Of a stretch of 64,000 nt of DNA, positions 59,607 to 64,000 are shown piece by piece; the first letter of the stretch is position 1, and every line of letters starts with the position of its first letter. The position numbers and the translations under genes were made by a program. The DNA comes from Faecalibacterium duncaniae (lineage in GTDB: Bacteria; Bacillota; Clostridia; Oscillospirales; Ruminococcaceae). The DNA is taken from positions 1,178,001 through 1,242,000 of the forward strand of contig NZ_CP048437.1 in the NCBI RefSeq assembly GCF_010509575.1. Direction: 5' to 3'. The notes below the pieces were generated by a model, which saw nothing but the letters and a program-made list of their open reading frames with translations, did not search any database and was not told where the DNA came from.

Positions 59607-60265
59607 AATACGCCGGGATGCCTATGGGAATGTGGGTGCTGTTTTCAGGCTCCTTTCAAAAGCAGCTGACCGCTGTGCTGGGCTATGATGCAGCCACCGC
59701 AAGAGCCATCACGAAAAAGGCAAAGCCGCAATACCGGCAGATCATCCGCAGGCTACCGGAGTTTGAAAAAGCGGACCGCTTCAAGATGAACATCGTCAAC
59801 TGCGCAATGCTCGGCGCGTTCATCCTCTCCATGCCGCAACGTCCGGAGGTGGACAGGCTGACGGATTACTACGCAAAGTCCATGATGACAAAGCCCATGC
59901 AGTGGTTCTGCCGCAAGAGCGGAAAAAGCAAGTTTACCCCAAAGGATATTGCCGCCATGAAGGCCACCGCTGCTCTGAAAGCCGCCGACCGCAACCCCTA
60001 CTCGTGGAACATGGAATTTTACGAATACCCTGACGGCAGCGGCTATGAAGGACGCTTTACCAAGTGCGGCATCTGTGTGCTGATGAAGGAACTGGGGCTG
60101 TACGATCTGACCCCTGCCCTGTGCCATCTGGACTACACCATGAGCGAAGCGGGCGCTGCGACGAACTTTGTGCGGCAGTACACTCTCGCCTCCGGCGGCC
60201 CATACTGCGACTGCGGGTATAAAAAGAAGGGCTTCGTGAAAGCTGGAACGGAGGCAGGACGATGA
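59603..60265 (+). CDS. ATC-hydrolase-like protein 2
   Basis: 220 aa. KADRFKMNIVNCAMLGAFIL in the helical N-terminal part, then GYEGRFTKCGICVLMKELGL, TPALCHLDYTMSEAGAATNF, VRQYTLASGGPYCDCGY: the family Cys, C..D, R..T..G..CDC pattern is present. About 30 percent shorter N-terminus than protein 1. Start at the ATGA overlapping the reductase stop. Confidence 0.8.
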   Translation: MKYAGMPMGMWVLFSGSFQKQLTAVLGYDAATARAITKKAKPQYRQIIRRLPEFEKADRFKMNIVNCAMLGAFILSMPQRPEVDRLTDYYAKSMMTKPMQWFCRKSGKSKFTPKDIAAMKATAALKAADRNPYSWNMEFYEYPDGSGYEGRFTKCGICVLMKELGLYDLTPALCHLDYTMSEAGAATNFVRQYTLASGGPYCDCGYKKKGFVKAGTEAGR

Positions 60266-60858
60266 AGGAAACCTATCTCTCCCGTGATTTCCGGGAGACT
60301 GTGGCACTGCGCTTTCCCGCGCGGGCAAAGGAACTGAACACCGCTTTCGATATACGCCTGAGTGCGTTGCTGGCTGAAAATGCGGGTGCAAGCAAGGAAA
60401 AGCAATATCACCTCAAGCGGCAGATATTGCCGGGCATTTCGGCCTACGAGACCTTGCAGCGGGTCATGCCGAAAGAGGAGGCACTGCAAACCGTTCACGG
60501 CTATGTGGAGCACTTGGCGAGAACGAGCCACAAACAGCTTGCCGCCCTGCTGCACATACCGGGGCTTTACCGCCTTGTTCCCGGCGTTTTCGTCAAATCC
60601 ACCCGGAGCGTTTTCGGCCCGGCGGCGGGCTTTGCCCCAAAAGAACTGCAGACCGGTAACGGCGTCTGGCGTGTGGATATGATGAAGTGTCCCTATCACG
60701 ACACCTGCGCAGAATACGGCTGCCCGGAGCTGTGCCGCTGCTTTTGTGACAGTGATGACATCAGCTATACCGGGCTGCATCCGAAGCTGATCTGGGAGAG
60801 AAGCATGACGCTAGGGCGTGGAAATGACCGTTGCGATTTCTGCATGAAGGTCAGATAA
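60262..60858 (+). CDS. ATC-hydrolase-like protein 3
   Basis: 198 aa. C-terminal MMKCPYHDTCAEYGCPELCR, CFCDSDDISYTGLHPKLIWE, RSMTLGRGNDRCDFCMKVR is the clearest copy of the family pattern (Cys pairs, D, H, R-x-x-T-L-G, CDF). The first 120 residues form the helical part. Start overlaps the previous stop (ATGA). Third family member in one operon. Confidence 0.85.
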   Translation: MKETYLSRDFRETVALRFPARAKELNTAFDIRLSALLAENAGASKEKQYHLKRQILPGISAYETLQRVMPKEEALQTVHGYVEHLARTSHKQLAALLHIPGLYRLVPGVFVKSTRSVFGPAAGFAPKELQTGNGVWRVDMMKCPYHDTCAEYGCPELCRCFCDSDDISYTGLHPKLIWERSMTLGRGNDRCDFCMKVR

Positions 60859-60877
60859 TAGTGGGTGGCATATTGAA

Positions 60878-61624
60878 ATGGAAATCAAACGATTCGGCAA
60901 TATAGAGGGAAAGACCATGATGCTGCTGCACGGAAATCTTATGTGCTGGCGGCAGTTTGAGGATTTGATCCCGCTGCTGGAAAGGAAATTCTGCGTGTAT
61001 GCCGTCAGCTTCGATGGCTTTGACGGAACAGGCAAAACAACCTACACGACCGCCCAGAATCAGGCGGACAAGTTGGCCGGTTATATTGAGAAAGAGCTTA
61101 ACGGACGGCTGGATCTGCTTTTTGCAGAGTCGCTGGGCTGTGGACCGGCTGTTTTTCTGAAGGCTTCCCCAACCGTTCAGATCGATCGGATGATCCTCAG
61201 CGGGCCGGAGTATCTGGATTTCGGAGTGCTGAATCGACTGATTTTGAAGGTCATGCCGCAAAAGCAATATCGAACGGCACACGAAAAGTACATGCCTGCA
61301 TGGGCGCTGCGCTTTATGGGGCAGACGGAGCAGGGAATGCAGACTATGCTCCGCCGTATCCCGGATCATATCAGATTGGAATCCGTCCGGGCCACTTGGG
61401 AGGCAGGACTTTATCTCTATCGAACGGACTTTTTGGTACAGCCCGATGCAAAGGTCGCCTGTTGGTACGGAGAAAAAGAAGGGCACATGAAAAAGGCTAT
61501 CCAGCGGCTGCGGACGGCATATCCGAGCCTGATCGTCCGCTGTTTCCCCGGTTTCGGCCATGGCGAGATCATCAATCATCCGGCACTGCTTGTGTCGGAG
61601 CTGGAACGCTTTTGGCTATTATGA
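60878..61624 (+). CDS. Alpha/beta hydrolase 2 of the ATC operon
   Basis: 248 aa. Oxyanion motif MMLLHGNLMCWRQFEDL, nucleophile Ser in LLFAESLGCGPAVFLK, Asp region WYGEKEGHMKKA and His in FPGFGHGEIINHPA: the triad is complete. Last gene of the operon, 19 bases after protein 3 and followed by a terminator. Substrate unknown. Confidence 0.87.
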   Translation: MEIKRFGNIEGKTMMLLHGNLMCWRQFEDLIPLLERKFCVYAVSFDGFDGTGKTTYTTAQNQADKLAGYIEKELNGRLDLLFAESLGCGPAVFLKASPTVQIDRMILSGPEYLDFGVLNRLILKVMPQKQYRTAHEKYMPAWALRFMGQTEQGMQTMLRRIPDHIRLESVRATWEAGLYLYRTDFLVQPDAKVACWYGEKEGHMKKAIQRLRTAYPSLIVRCFPGFGHGEIINHPALLVSELERFWLL

Positions 61625-61698
61625 TTACGAACAGGAAGCGAAGAAAATGAAGAAAGAAGAAACAAAGCGGTTTATCCGCTGGTGCATACGATAAAACC

Positions 61699-61746
61699 AA
61701 AGGGAGTTCTGCCCGGACCTTCGTCCGTGACGGAACTCCCTTTTTT
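61699..61746. terminator. Terminator of the ATC operon
   Basis: AAAGGGAGTTC / GAACTCCCTTT with an inner CCGGAC/GTCCG hairpin and T-run; also usable by the convergent SLC13 gene. Confidence 0.9.
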
Positions 61747-61781
61747 AGCTTTATAGAAAAACCATAAGTCATCTGCCCCGG

Positions 61782-62915
61782 TCAACGGAGCAAGAACCAC
61801 ACGCCCAGCAGGATCGCAAGGAAGATCAGGTTGGATAGGGTGAACAGCCCAAAATACTGCTTCTTCCCCTGTGGCAGCTCCCGTGCAATCTGCCGGTAGG
61901 AAATAAGACTGGCCATGGATGCGATCAAAGTGCCAAGACCTCCCAGATTGGTGCCGATGATGAGGGCTTGTGTCTCTGCCGTGAACCCGGACAGCAGCAG
62001 GGCGGCGGGAACATTACTGGTGACCTGCGAAGCAAGAACCGCCACCAGCACTTCCCGGCCGGTCAGAAACTCCTGCAGCCAGCCGGAAAATGCCGGAATG
62101 CGCCCCAGATTGCCAATGAAGATGAAAAAAGCCACAAAGGTCAAAAGCAGGGAATAGTCCACTGCCCGTAAGGTGTGCGGGTCTGCAAAAAGAACGCAGA
62201 CGAGTACAGCGGCAAAGGCGATGCCATAGGGCAGCACCCGGATCACGGACAGCAGGCAAACGGCAAACAGAACCAGATACAGCAGGATGATCTTCTGATC
62301 CCCCTGAGATGCAGAAGAAGAAACAAGCTCGTCCACGGAGAGGGTGGCAGAGGCTTTCCGGCAGACCAGCGCTGCCCAAGTCGGCAGCAGGAGCAGAGAG
62401 ACCAGTGTGTAGGGCAGCATAAGAAGCACAAATCCCCCGATGCTCATGCCGCTTTTTCCGTAAAGATAGAGGTTCTGCGGGTTGCCGATGGGGGTCAGCA
62501 TACTGCCAAGGTTTGCCGCAATGGTCTGCATACAGACCACCGGGACCAGAAGGGAGCGGCGGACATCCGCTTCCAAACGGCTCAGGACCACGAACGTAAA
62601 GGGAACGAAGGTCAGCAGGGAAACATCGTTGGTGATGAACATGCTTCCGAAAAAGCACAGCCCGACCAGTACCAGTGTCAGCTGAAAGGTGCTGTGGGTG
62701 CGGGACAGCAATGCCCGTCCCAGGCCATCAAAAAAGCCCTGCCGCCGCAGCCCGGCCATGACCGTCATCAGGGAAAACAGGATCGCCAGCGTGCGCAGGT
62801 CGATGTAGCCGAGATACTGCACATCCGGTGGAACAAAGAAGGCGGAGACAACGGCCAGCACAGCGGCTGCGGTGAGGACCGTTTCCTGCTGAATGAATTG
62901 TTTGAGTAGTTTCAT
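61782..62915 (-). CDS. SLC13/ArsB-type anion transporter
   Basis: 377 aa with about ten TM helices. ITNDVSLLTFVPF and LGSMLTPIGNPQNLYLYG, TSNVPAALLLSGF, IIGTNLGGLGTLIASMASL are the two signature regions of the ArsB/NhaD/CitM superfamily (N-D and GNPQN-type loops). Substrate could be a dicarboxylate, citrate or arsenite; no arsenic genes are nearby, so an organic anion is more likely. ATG 62915. Confidence 0.87.
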   Translation of the reverse strand: MKLLKQFIQQETVLTAAAVLAVVSAFFVPPDVQYLGYIDLRTLAILFSLMTVMAGLRRQGFFDGLGRALLSRTHSTFQLTLVLVGLCFFGSMFITNDVSLLTFVPFTFVVLSRLEADVRRSLLVPVVCMQTIAANLGSMLTPIGNPQNLYLYGKSGMSIGGFVLLMLPYTLVSLLLLPTWAALVCRKASATLSVDELVSSSASQGDQKIILLYLVLFAVCLLSVIRVLPYGIAFAAVLVCVLFADPHTLRAVDYSLLLTFVAFFIFIGNLGRIPAFSGWLQEFLTGREVLVAVLASQVTSNVPAALLLSGFTAETQALIIGTNLGGLGTLIASMASLISYRQIARELPQGKKQYFGLFTLSNLIFLAILLGVWFLLR

Positions 62916-62980
62916 AGAGACACATCCTTGTAGTTGTAAAGGCTGCCCTGCTACGGTGCCGGACGGCCTTTTTTTGTATT

Positions 62981-63913
62981 TCAGAGCAACAGCTCAAACA
63001 ACCCGATCATCAGCGGCATGGTCAGGATGGAAAGCAGCGTGCTCAGGACATAGATCGCGCTGGAATGAGAAGCATCCCGGTCATAGAGCTGTGCCATGGA
63101 GGTGACCGTTGCACAGGCGGGGGTAATGGCAGAAAGGTAGACCGTCATCAGGATGGACTTGCCGTCCGGGATCCAAAGGGATGCGTGAACTGCCCAAAGT
63201 AGCAGGACGATGACCAGCGGAACACCCAGCAGACGCAGAAATACCGGCAGATAGTTGCGCGGGGTGCAGAAAACCTTTTTGAGGGGGACTTCCGCAATGG
63301 CCATGCCTGCCAGCAGCATTCCCATGGGGCCGATCATATTGCCGACACTGCTCAGTGTGCTGGTGATTGGGGCGGGCAGCGAGATGTGCAGCAGGTACAG
63401 CAGAGCACCGGCTGCAATGGCAATCAGATTGACATTGGTAAGGAGCTTGCGCCATTCCAGCCGGGCAGACCCCTGCAGGCAGGCACTGGCATGGGTCCAG
63501 AGCAGCACCAGCTGTACAATGACAAAGGCGCAGGAGTAGACAACATATTCCTCCCCCAGCAGGGCCTGCACGATGGGAATGACCAGCGCGGCGGCATTGC
63601 TGTAAATGACATTGACCTGCTCCACTGCGTCCAGCTTGAGAACTTTGCGGAACAGCGCATTCAGAAGCAGAAATACAACGTGCATTCCAACGGCGATGCC
63701 CATGGAATAAAGCAGCCCGGTGCGGATCTCCGGTGTATCCTTGATCTGAAAGGCGTTCAGAACGACACAAGGCATGACCAGATAGACAAAGACCACAGAC
63801 AGCACCTTACTGTCCGATGCCTTCAACAAGCCGGTTTTCACAACGGCATATCCCATCAGCAGAATCAGAAATAGCTGCGCGATCTGCTGCATCAATAAAA
63901 GGCTGATTTGCAT
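62981..63913 (-). CDS. AEC-family transporter
   Basis: 310 aa from ATG 63913 (AAAGAGGAGATTCAA upstream). Ten TM helices: LFLILLMGYAVVKTGLL, VFVYLVMPCVVLNAF, VIYSNAAALVIPIVQALLGE, GPMGMLLAGMAIAEVPLKK, LSAITPACATVTSMAQLY. The auxin efflux carrier family moves organic anions such as malate. 65 bases upstream of the SLC13-type gene on the same strand. The 87 bases to the window end show no gene. Confidence 0.87.
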   Translation of the reverse strand: MQISLLLMQQIAQLFLILLMGYAVVKTGLLKASDSKVLSVVFVYLVMPCVVLNAFQIKDTPEIRTGLLYSMGIAVGMHVVFLLLNALFRKVLKLDAVEQVNVIYSNAAALVIPIVQALLGEEYVVYSCAFVIVQLVLLWTHASACLQGSARLEWRKLLTNVNLIAIAAGALLYLLHISLPAPITSTLSSVGNMIGPMGMLLAGMAIAEVPLKKVFCTPRNYLPVFLRLLGVPLVIVLLLWAVHASLWIPDGKSILMTVYLSAITPACATVTSMAQLYDRDASHSSAIYVLSTLLSILTMPLMIGLFELLL

Positions 63914-64000
63914 TTGAATCTCCTCTTTTGCAATTCGTTTTTGCAGCACCATCCTACTCCATTGGCGGGACATCGTCAAGAGAAAACAGAAAAAATGCGA

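Noticed and set aside
62930..62975. Possible terminator between the two last transporter genes
   Set aside because: The T-run lies on the plus strand while both genes are on the minus strand, and the stem is weak.

Overview
The window looks like chromosomal DNA of a gut Firmicute of the Oscillospiraceae, most likely Faecalibacterium or a close relative. This is inference from mixed-to-high GC codon use, the glycosidase and transporter style, and the family of Firmicute mobilizable elements present; no rRNA or tRNA gene was seen to confirm it. The first 27 kb is accessory DNA; the rest is mostly chromosomal, with an unusual number of broken genes.

Region 1 (1-5.2 kb, mostly minus strand) is the end of a mobilizable element: a VapE-like replication protein cut by the window edge, a CHC2 primase, a MobA/MobL (MobQ) relaxase that appears to start at ATA, a DUF3847 protein, an RSF1010-like oriT, a small Cys protein, an excisionase-like HTH protein and a DUF6076-like protein. 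Region 2 (5.3-21.4 kb) is a peptide-resistance-like module: two large FtsX-type permeases, one ATPase, a small membrane protein and, further right, a DUF1648-like protein plus a histidine kinase/response regulator pair. All three promoters of the module carry the same 22-bp operator at the same distance from the -10 box. A 7.7-kb integrative mobilizable element (about 11451-19142) sits inside the module. It carries ant(6) aminoglycoside resistance, a pMV158-type oriT, a MobV relaxase, a frameshifted RepA and a large serine recombinase, and a 16-bp inverted repeat marks both ends.

Region 3 (21.5-27.2 kb) holds plasmid/ICE maintenance remnants: a frameshifted ParB-like gene, an intact ParB-like gene, a solitary MazF toxin, a HipA-like kinase, an XRE regulator, a truncated sigma factor and a GNAT gene with a nonsense codon. 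Region 4 (27.5-39.3 kb) has a hybrid histidine kinase, GH172 and GH31 glycosidases, a Y-family polymerase/YolD pair behind a palindromic operator, an isochorismatase-like hydrolase, a macrodomain protein, an internally deleted sfsA and a macrodomain/ADP-ribosylglycohydrolase chimera. Region 5 (39.4-45.4 kb) is a TetR-led operon for galactoside use (TetR, GH2, GPH symporter, GH36).

Region 6 (45.5-54.1 kb) has NAD(P)HX epimerase, an internally deleted Gfo/Idh/MocA gene, peptidase E, an EFR1 ferredoxin, a C_GCAxxG_C_C protein, a truncated phosphatase, and a membrane ferredoxin/FMN-binding/Tp47-like secreted operon beside a ZIP metal transporter; both sides carry DtxR-like palindromes. Region 7 (54.2-61.7 kb) is a ten-gene, tightly overlapped operon with three L-2-amino-thiazoline-4-carboxylate (ATC) hydrolase-like paralogues, two methyltransferases, an MBL hydrolase, two alpha/beta hydrolases, a ketopantoate-reductase-like enzyme and a membrane protein. 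It has a strong sigma-A promoter and a terminator, and it is the best candidate here for an undescribed pathway. The window ends with an SLC13/ArsB-type and an AEC-family transporter on the minus strand.
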